NCBI GenBank assembly: GCA_900470155.1
Contig: UBZT01000007.1
Coordinates: forward strand, 124,001-188,000
DNA from: Hyphomicrobiales bacterium
GTDB lineage: Bacteria > Pseudomonadota > Alphaproteobacteria > Rhizobiales > Rhizobiaceae
DNA: 64,000 bases
Direction of reading: 5' to 3'
Numbering within the stretch: position 1 is the stretch's first letter; each line of letters starts with the position of its first letter. Made by a program: the position numbers and the translations under genes. The notes under the pieces are model-generated. The model ran no database searches. It saw only the letters and a list, made by a program, of their open reading frames with translations, and had not been told where the DNA came from. Shown piece after piece: positions 27,255 to 36,494 of the stretch.

Positions 27255-28754
27255 ATGTCCACCAAGCTCTCTATCGCCTTTACCAAGTCCCAGGCCGTTA
27301 CGGGCGGCGTTGCAATCTTGCTCAAGACGGCCGAGGCCGAGACGCCGGCAGGTTTGGCGGATGCGGATCCGGCTGGCGTGTATGCGCGTGCCTCAAAGGT
27401 CGGAAAATTCACGGGTAAAGCCATGGCGACGCTCGATATCGTTGCCCCACACGGCTCGGAAGCGGATCGGCTGGTGGTGGTTGGGCTCGGCAAGGCCGAA
27501 GCGCTGAAGCCCCATGACTGGCTTCGTGCCGGCGGTGTCGCGATGGCGGCGCTGAAGGGTGCGGAAAAAGTGACTGTCTATCTCGATGTGCCGAATCTCG
27601 TGGTGACTCCGAAGGCTGCCGCCGATTTCGCGCTCGGCATGATGCTGCGCGCCTACAAATTCGACAACTACAAGACGACGAAGAAAGGCGAGGACGACGA
27701 CTCCAAGGCCAATGAAAAGACGGTCAAGGTTGCCATCGTCACGGCGGATCCCGCCGCTGCGAAGAAGGCATTTGTCGATGCCGAAGCGGTCGCGGAGGGC
27801 GTCATTCTGGCCCGCAACCTGGTCAACGAGCCTGCCAATATCCTCGGCCCGCTGGAATTTGCCGCGAAGGCCAAGGAACTCGAGAAACTCGGCGTCGAGA
27901 TCGAGATCCTGACCGAAAAGGACATGAAGAAGCTCGGCATGGGTGCTTTGCTCGGCGTTGCCCAGGGGTCGGTGCGTCCGCCGCGCCTTGTGATCATGAA
28001 ATGGGATGGCGGCAAGGCCAAGGACAAGCCGATCGCATTTATCGGTAAGGGGGTCGTCTTCGACACCGGCGGCATCTCGATCAAGCCGGCCGGTGGCATG
28101 GAGGACATGAAGGGTGACATGGGCGGTGCCGCCGCCGTGACGGGTCTGATGCATACGCTTGCCGCGCGCAAGGCGAAAGCCAATGTCATCGGCATCATCG
28201 GGCTTGTCGAAAACATGCCTGATGGGAATGCCCAGCGTCCAGGTGACATTGTAACGTCGATGTCCGGCCAGACGATCGAAGTCATCAACACCGATGCTGA
28301 AGGCCGTCTCGTTCTCTGCGATGCGCTCTGGTATTGCAACGAGTGTTTCGCCCCGGAATTCATGATCAATCTCGCAACGCTGACCGGCGCTATCCTGGTG
28401 GCACTCGGCAACCTGCATGCCGGTCTTTTCTGCAACGATGATGAACTCGCGGAAAACCTGCTCTCGGCCGGCCTGGCGAGCAACGAACGGCTATGGCGCA
28501 TGCCGCTCGGCAAGGACTATGACAAGCTGATCGATTCGAAATTCGCCGACATGAAGAACACCGGTGGTCGTCATGCCGGCTCGATTACCGCGGCCCAGTT
28601 CCTCAAGCGTTTCGTCAAGGATACGCCATGGGCGCATCTCGACATTGCCGGCACGGCCATGGGCTCGCCGTCGGACGAGATCAACCAGTCCTGGGGCTCC
28701 GGCTTCGGCGTGCGCCTGCTCGACGAGCTGGTTCGCGCCAGCTACGAAGCCTGA
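27255..28754 (+). CDS. pepA: Leucyl aminopeptidase
   Basis: A cytosolic M17 metallo-aminopeptidase that removes N-terminal residues from peptides; E. coli PepA also binds DNA. The 499-residue protein has the metal-ligand region [17 protein letters not shown] and the M17 signature [20 protein letters not shown] precedes the ATG. It lies 20 bases upstream of holC, an order shared with many Proteobacteria. Confidence 0.96.
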   Translation: MSTKLSIAFTKSQAVTGGVAILLKTAEAETPAGLADADPAGVYARASKVGKFTGKAMATLDIVAPHGSEADRLVVVGLGKAEALKPHDWLRAGGVAMAALKGAEKVTVYLDVPNLVVTPKAAADFALGMMLRAYKFDNYKTTKKGEDDDSKANEKTVKVAIVTADPAAAKKAFVDAEAVAEGVILARNLVNEPANILGPLEFAAKAKELEKLGVEIEILTEKDMKKLGMGALLGVAQGSVRPPRLVIMKWDGGKAKDKPIAFIGKGVVFDTGGISIKPAGGMEDMKGDMGGAAAVTGLMHTLAARKAKANVIGIIGLVENMPDGNAQRPGDIVTSMSGQTIEVINTDAEGRLVLCDALWYCNECFAPEFMINLATLTGAILVALGNLHAGLFCNDDELAENLLSAGLASNERLWRMPLGKDYDKLIDSKFADMKNTGGRHAGSITAAQFLKRFVKDTPWAHLDIAGTAMGSPSDEINQSWGSGFGVRLLDELVRASYEA

Positions 28755-28774
28755 GATCGGAAGGGGCAGGGCTT

Positions 28775-29224
28775 TTGGCAGAAATACTCTTTTATCACCT
28801 GACGGAATCAAAGCTGGAGGATGCTCTCCCGCCGCTGCTGGAGAAAAGCATCGAGCGCGGCTGGAGGGTCACGGTCCAGACCAGCGATGAGGATCTGCGT
28901 GATGCGCTCGATCAGCATTTGTGGGTCTACCGGGAAGACAGCTTCCTGCCGCATGGCACCGATGATGGAGAGGCGCCGGATACCCAGCCGATCTTGCTGA
29001 CGATCCTGCCTGACAATATCAACAACGCGACCGTGCGTTTCATGATCGACGGTGCCGAGCCGCCGCCGGTCCTCGACTATGACCGTGTCGTGTTTATCTT
29101 CGACGGCTATGACCAGCCGCAGTTGGAGGCAGCGCGTGGCCAGTGGAAGCGCCTCAAGGGCGAGGGGCACGCATTGACCTATTGGCAGCAGACGGCGGAA
29201 GGCCGCTGGGAAAAGAAGGCCTGA
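28775..29224 (+). CDS. holC: DNA polymerase III subunit chi
   Basis: Clamp-loader accessory subunit that links the replisome to single-strand binding protein. It has 149 residues, starts AEILFYHLTESKLEDALPPLLEKS, and ends RWEKK, with the chi-family RVVFIFDGYDQPQLEAARGQWK strand. The start is a TTG at 28775 with GGAAGGGGCAGG upstream, which is unusual but fits family length and clears the pepA stop. No in-frame ATG lies between the pepA stop and this point. Confidence 0.9.
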   Translation: MAEILFYHLTESKLEDALPPLLEKSIERGWRVTVQTSDEDLRDALDQHLWVYREDSFLPHGTDDGEAPDTQPILLTILPDNINNATVRFMIDGAEPPPVLDYDRVVFIFDGYDQPQLEAARGQWKRLKGEGHALTYWQQTAEGRWEKKA

Positions 29225-29302
29225 GGCCTTCGGTCTGCCCCGATCCGGTCCGTGAGCGGGCCTTGATCCAGAGCGTGGTGAGAGACGTCGGCAAGCCGGC
29301 AA

Positions 29303-31192
29303 TCAGCCGGCCATGCCGTCCTCGTATTCGGCGGACAGCTCCAGCCATTGTTCTTCGGCCGCCGACAGTTTGGCCGCTGCCTCGCCGCGCTGCTTGGCCT
29401 TTTCCGCAGCCTTGGCCGGGGCCTTTTCGTACAGCACCGGATCCGCAAGCTCTGCATCAAGCGCCTGAATCAACGTCTCCAGTTTCTTGGTTACGGACTC
29501 GATTTCATTGATCTTTTTCTTCAGCGGAGCAAGACTGGCGCGCCTGTCTGCGGCGGCTTTGCGCTGTTCTGCCTTGTTGACCTGCTCGGCACCGACGTCT
29601 GTCTTTTCCTTCTCGACAGACTTCTTGCCGGACGAAACGATCAGGCTGCGATACTCTTCCATATCGCCGTCGAAACTGGTCACGGTTCCATTGTTGACTA
29701 GCCACAGCCGGTCGACGGTCGCCTCGATCAGGTGACGATCATGGCTGATCAGGATGACCGCGCCCTCGTAGTCGTTCAGCGCTTCGATCAGCGCCTTGCG
29801 GCTGTCGATGTCCAGATGGTTGGTCGGCTCGTCGAGGATCAGGAGATTGGGGGCGTGGAACGCGGCAAGGCCCATCAGCAGCCGCGCCTTTTCACCGCCC
29901 GACAGGTCCTTGGCGGGCGTCGCCATCTTTTCCGTCAGCAGGCCCATCTGCGCGACGCGGGCACGAACCTTGGCTTCCGGTTCGGTCGGCATCAAACGCC
30001 GCACATGCTCGACCGGGGTCTGGTCCGGGATCAGGTCGTCCAGCTGGTGTTGGGCGAAGAAGCCGATCTTCAGGGACGGGGCGAGCTTCAGTTCGCCGGC
30101 CTGGGCCTGCAGGCGTCCAGAAATGAACTTGGCGAAGGTCGACTTGCCGTTGCCGTTCGAGCCGAGCAGGGCGATGCGGTCGTCATTGTCGATGCGCAGG
30201 TTGATGTTCTTCAGGATCGGCTTGCCCGGCTCATAGCCGACCACGCCGCCGGCGATGGCGATGATCGGCGAGGCTGGCTGTTTTTCCGGAGCGGGGAAGG
30301 TGATCGGCTGGACGTGATCCTCGATCACGGCCGCAACCGTTCCCATGCGTTCTAGTGCCTTGACGCGGCTCTGCGCCTGCTTGGCCTTGGTTGCCTTGGC
30401 CTTGAAGCGGTCGATGAAGCTCTGCAGGTGCTTGCGCGCCGCATCGTTCTTCACCTTGGCCTTGGTCTGCAATTCGTCGTTCTCGGCCTTCTGCCGTTCG
30501 AACTGGTCATAGCCGCCGCGATAGAAGGTGAGTTTCTTCTGATCGAGATGCACGATCGAATTGACCGCGGTGTTCAAGAGGTCGCGGTCATGGCTGATGA
30601 TGATCACCGTGTGCGGATAACGTCGCACATAGTCTTCCAGCCACATCGAACCTTCGAGGTCGAGATAATTGGTCGGTTCGTCGAGCAGGAGCAGGTCGGG
30701 TTCGGAGAACAGCACGCCTGCGAGCGCGACGCGCATGCGCCAGCCGCCGGAAAAGGACGAGGCCGGGCGCTGCTGTGCCTCATGATCGAAACCGAGGCCC
30801 GAGAGGATGGTGGCGGCACGCGCTTCGGCCGAATGGGCACCGATATCGGCGAGCCGCGTCTGGATTTCGGCGATCCGGTGTGGATCCGTCGCATGCTCGG
30901 CTTCCGCCAGCAGGGCTGCCCGTTCCTTGTCGGCCGACAGCACGATCGAGATCAGCGATTCTTCCGTGCCCGGCGCTTCCTGCGCCACCTGACCGATACG
31001 GGCATTTCTCGGGATCGAGATATTGCCGGTCTCGGCCGACAGTTCGCCGGTGATGATTTTGAACAGCGTCGATTTACCAGCACCATTCTTGCCGACCAGA
31101 CCGGCCTTGGTGCCGGCAGGCAGGGAGACCGTGGCGTGGTCGATAAGCAGACGCCCGGCGATGCGGGCTGAGATGTCGTTGATCGTGATCAT
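29303..31192 (-). CDS. ABC-F family ATPase
   Basis: A soluble protein of 629 residues with two ABC domains and no membrane segments, as in ribosome-associated ABC-F proteins. Walker A loops are GLVGKNGAGKST (about residue 33) and LLGSNGNGKST (about 335); LSGGEKARLL is the second signature. A charged C-terminal coiled coil (about 530-620) is visible. ABC-F proteins ease ribosome stalling or give antibiotic resistance; the subfamily here looks closest to Uup/YheS but is not certain. The ATG at 31192 is preferred over one at 31306. Confidence 0.9.
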   Translation of the reverse strand: MITINDISARIAGRLLIDHATVSLPAGTKAGLVGKNGAGKSTLFKIITGELSAETGNISIPRNARIGQVAQEAPGTEESLISIVLSADKERAALLAEAEHATDPHRIAEIQTRLADIGAHSAEARAATILSGLGFDHEAQQRPASSFSGGWRMRVALAGVLFSEPDLLLLDEPTNYLDLEGSMWLEDYVRRYPHTVIIISHDRDLLNTAVNSIVHLDQKKLTFYRGGYDQFERQKAENDELQTKAKVKNDAARKHLQSFIDRFKAKATKAKQAQSRVKALERMGTVAAVIEDHVQPITFPAPEKQPASPIIAIAGGVVGYEPGKPILKNINLRIDNDDRIALLGSNGNGKSTFAKFISGRLQAQAGELKLAPSLKIGFFAQHQLDDLIPDQTPVEHVRRLMPTEPEAKVRARVAQMGLLTEKMATPAKDLSGGEKARLLMGLAAFHAPNLLILDEPTNHLDIDSRKALIEALNDYEGAVILISHDRHLIEATVDRLWLVNNGTVTSFDGDMEEYRSLIVSSGKKSVEKEKTDVGAEQVNKAEQRKAAADRRASLAPLKKKINEIESVTKKLETLIQALDAELADPVLYEKAPAKAAEKAKQRGEAAAKLSAAEEQWLELSAEYEDGMAG

Positions 31193-31247
31193 GGCGGCGT
31201 TTTGGCCGATGTTTCGGCCAAAGGCAAGCGTGTGAACGGATCCGCGA

Positions 31248-32321
31248 TCAGGCGACCCTGCCGCTCGCCGCGCGATGGCCGATGATCGGCTGGCGTGGAT
31301 TGGCACGGGCCACCTGCACAGCTATCTCCGCAAGCACCAGCAATTGCAGCCCGTCATTGGCTTCGGCGCTGAGTGCATGGCCGATCGCCAGCGCAAGCCC
31401 ACCGGCGTCCTGGCTGTTCTCAGTGGCGAATACCAGGTTGTTCTCCGCCGCACTGAAAAGTCGCTCGGCGATGACATGCGCATCGTCTGCGCTGACATCG
31501 CTGAACAGGAATGCGAACGTGCCGACCTCGATGCGCGCCAGGTAATCGTGCTTTTTGATCGTCTTGCGGAAGATAGCGGCAAGCTTTCTGATCAGCTTGG
31601 TTGCCGCCTCTTCACCGTATTGATGCTGGATGCCGGCAAGGTCGGGGATCTCGATCAGGATGAGTGCTGCACCCGAACTCGCGGTGCCGTAGATGTCCTC
31701 AAGCTGCTGAAAGAAGGCGGCACGGTTCGGCAGCCCCGTCAGGCGATCGCGGAGCGCCAGCCCCTTTGCTGCCCGCGCCGCACGGTCCGCTTGTGTGAGC
31801 ACCTCCACGCCCGCTGCGATGTCATGGACCAACTGGGTTTCCGCCTTTACCATCTGGATCGCGACGGATGACAGAAGATCGAGTTCGCCCAAAAGTTGCT
31901 CGATGCCTTGGCCGAGGTCGTCCTTGACCGCCTCAGCCACCGTTTCGACGGACCGGGCAAAACTGCGCTTCTGCGTCAGGCCGAGCGTGATCTGGTCCTT
32001 GATCCGAGAAAGTGTCGTCACTGCTTCCGCGTGAAGACGTTCCGCCTGCACTCCGCAATGTCCTGCAAGTCGATGCTTGAGTCCAAGCTGGTCGAGGTTG
32101 TGCTGGCTGGGTTGCACGCCAAGCGCTGCAAGTTCACGTGCAAGCTCTGGGTTTTGGCCGCTGAAGGCTTCGTGAGCCAGTTCGAAATTGCGCGGCAATC
32201 CGGCAATGCCGTGGCGCGCCATATACGCCGCAATCTTCGGCAACGGATCGACCGTTGCCGTTGCCGATCGTGCAAGCCTTTGCTGCTTTGCCCCTTCCAT
32301 GCTCACTTCGTCCCCCGCCAT
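31248..32321 (-). CDS. Degenerate GGDEF-domain protein
   Basis: A 357-residue protein. Residues 25-85 (AYMARHGIAGLPRNFELAHEAFSG) resemble the N-terminal domain found in front of some alphaproteobacterial diguanylate cyclases. Residues 192-200 (DRLTGLPNR) open a GGDEF domain, but the signature loop reads E265-V-G-T-F, and the metal-binding segment reads IEIPD in place of the usual D-[IL]-D. It should therefore not make c-di-GMP. No I-site is visible. It may act as a receptor, scaffold or nucleotide-binding remnant. The start could instead be the ATG at 32300. Confidence 0.82.
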   Translation of the reverse strand: MAGDEVSMEGAKQQRLARSATATVDPLPKIAAYMARHGIAGLPRNFELAHEAFSGQNPELARELAALGVQPSQHNLDQLGLKHRLAGHCGVQAERLHAEAVTTLSRIKDQITLGLTQKRSFARSVETVAEAVKDDLGQGIEQLLGELDLLSSVAIQMVKAETQLVHDIAAGVEVLTQADRAARAAKGLALRDRLTGLPNRAAFFQQLEDIYGTASSGAALILIEIPDLAGIQHQYGEEAATKLIRKLAAIFRKTIKKHDYLARIEVGTFAFLFSDVSADDAHVIAERLFSAAENNLVFATENSQDAGGLALAIGHALSAEANDGLQLLVLAEIAVQVARANPRQPIIGHRAASGRVA

Positions 32322-32461
32322 GTCCCTTGGTTGCCCTGAGGACTAACGGATATGCGTTTGTCAAAGGGTTAAATCCGGTGAAATCCGAGCAAACGCGGTT
32401 AACCCATGCTTTTCACGCGCAGCAGGTGATATGGCCGTGGTTGCAGCGATGCGGCCCTTTG

Positions 32462-32968
32462 TCAGAGATACACGGGTGCAGCGCTGCGCAGGAAATAGAT
32501 CATATCCAGACTGAGTGATGGCCTACCCAGAACCGTCAGACACATATGCGCTTGTCCGCGATGATGGGTCTGGTGGTTGAAGAAATGCGCCACCGCCGGC
32601 CCGAGCTTGTGCGAGACGGGTTCAGGTTTGGTGATCGGGCTATAGTGAAACGTGGCAGCTAGCGCTTCGGGTGTCAGGCCTTCCGCAAAGGCTGTTATGC
32701 GCGCATCCTCCGTCCGTCGTGCGGCCCAAAGATCGGCAAACGTGTCCGCAGCACGCGCATCGAGCGAAGTCGGTTGCGGGCCTTGACCGGTAAATCTGTG
32801 CAGCCAGACCCGGTCGGCGGTCACCAGATGGTTCAGGGTTCCAGACAGAGAGCGGAAGAACGCGCCGGTATCCCGGTCCCGTTCCTCGTCCGTCAAATCC
32901 GCGGCGGCCTCGTAGAGCAGTGTATTGGCCCATGCATTGTAGGCGGCGAACATCCGGTAGTGATCCAT
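32462..32968 (-). CDS. DinB family protein
   Basis: A 168-residue four-helix-bundle protein of the DinB/YfiT-like superfamily. It begins MDHYRMFAAYNAWANTLLYEAA. Three metal-binding histidines are visible: one in GTLNHLVTADRVW and two in FFNHQTHHRGQAH. Such proteins are often metal-dependent thiol transferases or have unknown roles. The ATG at 32968 has GAGG upstream; the in-frame ATG at 33100 runs into the promoter region shared with the divergent GST gene. Confidence 0.88.
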   Translation of the reverse strand: MDHYRMFAAYNAWANTLLYEAAADLTDEERDRDTGAFFRSLSGTLNHLVTADRVWLHRFTGQGPQPTSLDARAADTFADLWAARRTEDARITAFAEGLTPEALAATFHYSPITKPEPVSHKLGPAVAHFFNHQTHHRGQAHMCLTVLGRPSLSLDMIYFLRSAAPVYL

Positions 32969-33112
32969 GTTGTGCCTCGTCGAATTTTTACACTTTGCGT
33001 CATGGTAACCGAGGATTGCTCCTATCGGTGTGATGGGACCGATGAAATTTGCTGATTTGATTTTGTCGCCCTGTTCGGCTTGTCTGTTTCCGATTTCCAT
33101 TTGGAGTACACC

Positions 33113-33796
33113 ATGACTCGCACCCTATATTCTCTCTGTGGCGCCGATGCAGCACGGCCTTTCTCGCCCCATTGCTGGAAGATCGTCATGGCCTTGCGCC
33201 ATAAGGGGCTCAGTTACGAGGAGCGACCGCTGCCGTTTACCGCGATCCCGAAGATCGAAGGCGGGATTTCCAAGACCGTGCCTGTCCTGCGTGATGGCCA
33301 GGAACTGATCTCCGACAGCTTCCAGATCGCGCTCTATCTTGAACAGACTTATCCGGACCAACCCAGCCTGTTCGGCGGAGAGGGTGGCAAGGCGCTGGCC
33401 CGTTTCGTCGAAGGCTATGCTTTGACCCAGGTGCATCCGGTGATCACTCGCATCGTCCTGTCGGACATCCATTCCATGCTTGCGCCGGACGACCAGGCCT
33501 ATTTCCGCACAAGCCGCGAAGCCCGGCTCGGCAAAACGCTGGAAGAGGTCAGGGCCAGCCGTGACGAGGCAATCGCGATCCTGCCGGAACGGCTGATGCC
33601 GATGCGCCACATGCTCGGCTTCCAGCCCTTTATCGGCGGTGAGGCACCGTTGTTCGCCGACTATATCCTGTTTGGCGCTCTGCAATGGCTGCGCCTCACC
33701 AGCGGCTCGCTGCATCTTCCTTCAGATGATCCGGTGGCACGATGGTTCGAGCGTTGCCTCGACCTTTACCAGGGTGCCGCCCGCGCGATCGCTTGA
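33113..33796 (+). CDS. Glutathione S-transferase family protein (beta-etherase-like)
   Basis: A 227-residue protein with an N-terminal thioredoxin fold (TLYSLCGADAARPFSPHCWK, then KTVPVLRDGQELISDS, the cis-proline and gamma-Glu contact) and an all-helical C-terminal domain containing FADYILFGALQWLR. The SPHCWK region in place of a typical GST start resembles LigE/LigF-type beta-etherases, but the substrate cannot be read. The ATG at 33113 has GGAG upstream. Confidence 0.87.
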   Translation: MTRTLYSLCGADAARPFSPHCWKIVMALRHKGLSYEERPLPFTAIPKIEGGISKTVPVLRDGQELISDSFQIALYLEQTYPDQPSLFGGEGGKALARFVEGYALTQVHPVITRIVLSDIHSMLAPDDQAYFRTSREARLGKTLEEVRASRDEAIAILPERLMPMRHMLGFQPFIGGEAPLFADYILFGALQWLRLTSGSLHLPSDDPVARWFERCLDLYQGAARAIA

Positions 33797-33936
33797 AAAG
33801 CCGGTGTTGCAATGGCCTTCGCCAGAAAGCCCGCATTGTGACGGAGCTGTGAAATTCGCAGATCCCCCTTGTTTTCGTGATTCGGGGCGGTTAGATACCG
33901 CCCACTTTCTCGATGACACAAACAAGGATGAGACTG

Positions 33937-34359
33937 ATGGCGATTGAACGCACCTTCTCGATGATCAAGCCGGACGCAACAAAGCGCAACCTCACGGGCG
34001 CCATCACCAAGATGCTCGAAGACGCCGGCCTGCGCGTCGTCGCTTCCAAGCGCGTCTGGATGAGCACCCGCGAAGCCGAAGGCTTCTACGCCGTTCACAA
34101 GGAACGCCCGTTCTTCGGCGAACTGGTTGAAGGCATGACGTCCGGCCCGACCATCGTTCAGGTTCTCGAAGGCGAGAACGCCATCCTGAAGAACCGCGAA
34201 ATCATGGGCGCCACCAACCCGGCCAATGCCGACGAGGGCACGATCCGCAAGACCCACGCTCTCTCCATCGGCGAGAACTCGGTTCACGGTTCGGACGCTC
34301 CGGAAACCGCTGCAGAGGAAATCAAGTACTGGTTCTCCGACACCGAGATCGTCGGCTGA
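33937..34359 (+). CDS. ndk: Nucleoside diphosphate kinase
   Basis: Balances nucleoside triphosphate pools by phosphate transfer through a histidine. It has 140 residues, starts [17 protein letters not shown], and the phosphohistidine is H117 in [21 protein letters not shown] precedes the ATG at 33937. A terminator follows at once. Confidence 0.98.
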   Translation: MAIERTFSMIKPDATKRNLTGAITKMLEDAGLRVVASKRVWMSTREAEGFYAVHKERPFFGELVEGMTSGPTIVQVLEGENAILKNREIMGATNPANADEGTIRKTHALSIGENSVHGSDAPETAAEEIKYWFSDTEIVG

Positions 34360-34406
34360 ATCAAACCCTGAGGCTACTGCCTTAGCGACTTGATTGCATT
34401 GATCAA

Positions 34407-34434
34407 ACCGGAGCGGAAACGCTCCGGTTTTTTT
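34407..34434 (+). terminator. Rho-independent terminator after ndk
   Basis: A nine-base perfect stem, ACCGGAGCG with CGCTCCGGT, closed by a GAAA tetraloop and followed by seven T. It lies 48 bases past the ndk stop. Confidence 0.93.
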
Positions 34435-34453
34435 GTTGGGTAGGGGCTCAATA

Positions 34454-34990
34454 TCAACCCTTCGAGGCCGTGCCCGGGCATCCGGTTTCTGCCCCATAAT
34501 CCGCCGAACCATCGGGCCGATAGACGTCCGGATTGGGCGTATAGACCGGCCCGACGACCAGCGGTTTTGTCGGCAGGACGCTTTGGTCCAGCGTCGATGT
34601 CACAGTCGTCTCGATCTGCTGGATCAGCGTGTTCTGGCCATAGAGAATACGGATCGAGACCGCATAGGGTCGATCCTTGACCACGCAATGTACGGGCGGA
34701 CTTTCCAGCGACACCTTGTCCCAGAGCGGAAATATTTTCGAGCGGGTCACCAGCGGCGCTCCTCCCGCAGGGTTCTCAAAACGTGCCTCGACAAAGCTGT
34801 CGTCAGGCAGGGGCGCCTCCTTGGCAAGCGTCACCAGATAGGTGGCCCGCGCCACCCGGTAATTGAATACGAAAACATGACCGGACACTTTCAGTGGTTC
34901 GTCGTCAACGTCGCGCTGGCATCCGGAAAGAGCGGTGACTGTTGCCATCAGAAGCGCCAATGAGACCGATGCCTTCTCAACCGTCTTCAT
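34454..34990 (-). CDS. Putative lipoprotein of unknown family
   Basis: A 178-residue protein with a lipoprotein signal peptide: a hydrophobic stretch and the lipobox LSGC with the lipidated cysteine at position 24. The mature part is mainly beta-strand-like (HVFVFNYRVARATYLVTL) and has two further cysteines (VHCVVK and ETGCPG). I do not recognise a family. Its ATG overlaps the stop of the upstream CGNR regulator (ATGA), so it is made together with that regulator. Probably anchored in the periplasm-facing membrane. Confidence 0.72.
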   Translation of the reverse strand: MKTVEKASVSLALLMATVTALSGCQRDVDDEPLKVSGHVFVFNYRVARATYLVTLAKEAPLPDDSFVEARFENPAGGAPLVTRSKIFPLWDKVSLESPPVHCVVKDRPYAVSIRILYGQNTLIQQIETTVTSTLDQSVLPTKPLVVGPVYTPNPDVYRPDGSADYGAETGCPGTASKG

Positions 34991-35538
34991 GGCCGCATCT
35001 CCAGCCTCTTCCGATGATAGTGTCGGTTGGCCTTGGCACGGTTGCCGCAAACGGCCATGTCGCACCAGAAACGGCTCTTGTTCTTGCTGCGGTCGAGAAA
35101 GAGCCAACCGCAATTGCCGCAGATTTTCATTCGGTCCGGTGCGGGTTCGGTGATCAGCCGAAGCGCCGAACGCGCGGTGGCGCATTCAAGGCTGTGCTCT
35201 GACGGTGCCAGCCGCAGGTTTTCGGCAGTGGCTTCCAGCAGTGTCGCGAGATAGCCGCGCTCCGCAACCCCCAGCGTGCGTGCCCGATAATAGCGATCGA
35301 TCGCCTCGCGCAAATGCAGGAATGCCTGACGGTTTGCCGGCTGCACCGGCGTCATTGCGCCATACTGAGGCCCCTCGGCCGACAGCGATGGCGCGACACC
35401 GGCAAAATCGTCAAGCTGTTGTGCGACCGCAAAACGATCGCAGCTGCGATCCGGGTCGTGCCTCAGTATCACGCTGTTTGCGACATCAAGCGCCAGCGCG
35501 CCGCCGGAAAAACGGTGTGGGGTCCAGGAAAAATCCAT
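34987..35538 (-). CDS. CGNR zinc finger transcriptional regulator (ABATE domain)
   Basis: A 183-residue protein with an N-terminal ABATE-type domain (GGALALDVANSVI), thought to bind a stress ligand, and a C-terminal treble-clef zinc finger with C140, C143, C159 and C164; the last lies in the family CGNR signature. The basic end AKANRHYHRKR is also typical. The ATG at 35538 starts the ABATE domain; the upstream ATG at 35682 lies inside the divergent permease gene. It probably controls itself, the coupled lipoprotein and perhaps the divergent permease. Confidence 0.88.
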   Translation of the reverse strand: MDFSWTPHRFSGGALALDVANSVILRHDPDRSCDRFAVAQQLDDFAGVAPSLSAEGPQYGAMTPVQPANRQAFLHLREAIDRYYRARTLGVAERGYLATLLEATAENLRLAPSEHSLECATARSALRLITEPAPDRMKICGNCGWLFLDRSKNKSRFWCDMAVCGNRAKANRHYHRKRLEMRP

Positions 35539-35546
35539 CCGTGCAA

Positions 35547-35578
35547 TATAACTGGTAAAAATGATTTTGACAGTTATA
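35547..35578. promoter_or_regulatory. Inverted repeat in the CGNR/permease divergent promoter
   Basis: TATAACTG at 35547-35554 and CAGTTATA at 35571-35578 form a perfect eight-base dyad with a 16-base A/T-rich spacer, in a 59-base region between two divergent starts. TTGACA at 35567-35572 could be a -35 element on the plus strand. The site is a good candidate operator for the CGNR protein, by position only. Confidence 0.55.
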
Positions 35579-35597
35579 ATTGTGACGGGAGAGGGAA

Positions 35598-36494
35598 ATG
35601 GCCTATCTGCTGCAGCAACTGTTGAACGCGCTTCCGATTGCGGCCCTCTATGCTTGCCTCGCGTTTGGCTATTCCATCGCATTTGGTGTCACGCGCCGCG
35701 CCGATATCACCTATGGCGCGCTGTTCGCCTTCGCCGGGCAGATCTGTCTGCTGTTTACCGACATTGGCTGGAATGCCTTCACTCTTGTGTTTCCCGCAGC
35801 CCTAGGCTTTGGATTGACGGTCGGTTTTTCTTATACGGTTTTTGCGGGTTGGACGTTTGCCCGTCATGTCATGCGGCCTCTGCACAGAGGTTCACCCAAT
35901 GCCGTGATCGTAGCCTCGCTTGCCGTGGTGCTTTTGCTGTCGGAAACGGCGCGGTTGGCGCTGGACACGCGAACGCTCTGGCTGCCGCCGATGGGCAATC
36001 AGCGCTTCATCTTTGCCGAGTTCGACGATTTTTCGGTCAGCCTGACCGTCATGCAGTGCGTTCATATCGGTGTCATGCTGGCGATCATTGCTGCAGGGCA
36101 ACTTTTGCTGGCCATGTCACGCGCCGGACGGTTATGGCAGGCCGTCAGCCAGGATCCCGCAGCGGCGCGGCTCTGCGGCGTTGACGCCGACCTCGTCTTT
36201 GTCCTGTCGCTGGTTGCCGCAAGCGTGACCGCGGCCGCAGCCGGCCTTTCGGCAACCGCCGTTTATGGCACGATGGATTTTGGCGCCGGCATGATGTTCG
36301 GCCTCAAGGTTGTGCTGATTGCCGCTGCCGGCGGCATATCGGTGCCGCTGCGCTCGGCACTGGGAGCGGCGGCCGTCGGTTTGGCTGAAACGCTGTGGAG
36401 CGGTTATGGCGCAATGGCCTGGCGCGATGCCGTCATCATCTCGGCGCTTGTTGCCGTCCTGGTCTTCAGCCGTCGCGAGCGGGTTATTCCTTGA
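35598..36494 (+). CDS. LivH-like branched-chain amino acid ABC transporter permease
   Basis: A 298-residue inner membrane protein with about eight helices. The LivH features are the start LLQQLLNALPIAALYACLAFGY, the coupling helix region LWQAVSQDPAAARLCGVDAD and the end AAAGGISVPLRSALGAAAVG. Its usual partners (LivM, LivG, LivF, a binding protein) are absent here. It is divergent from the CGNR gene and its 3' end overlaps the convergent moaE by 11 bases. The start ATG has a GAGGG site upstream. Confidence 0.85.
   Translation: MAYLLQQLLNALPIAALYACLAFGYSIAFGVTRRADITYGALFAFAGQICLLFTDIGWNAFTLVFPAALGFGLTVGFSYTVFAGWTFARHVMRPLHRGSPNAVIVASLAVVLLLSETARLALDTRTLWLPPMGNQRFIFAEFDDFSVSLTVMQCVHIGVMLAIIAAGQLLLAMSRAGRLWQAVSQDPAAARLCGVDADLVFVLSLVAASVTAAAAGLSATAVYGTMDFGAGMMFGLKVVLIAAAGGISVPLRSALGAAAVGLAETLWSGYGAMAWRDAVIISALVAVLVFSRRERVIP

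Noticed and set aside
29214..29231. Small palindrome GAAGGCC/GGCCTTC around the holC stop as a terminator
   Set aside because: No T-run follows on either strand and it overlaps the stop codon.
32354..32405. GCGTTTG/CAAACGC and GGGTTAA/TTAACCC inverted repeats upstream of the GGDEF gene
   Set aside because: Seven-base arms with 26- to 29-base spacers can arise by chance; no promoter element or known motif supports an operator.
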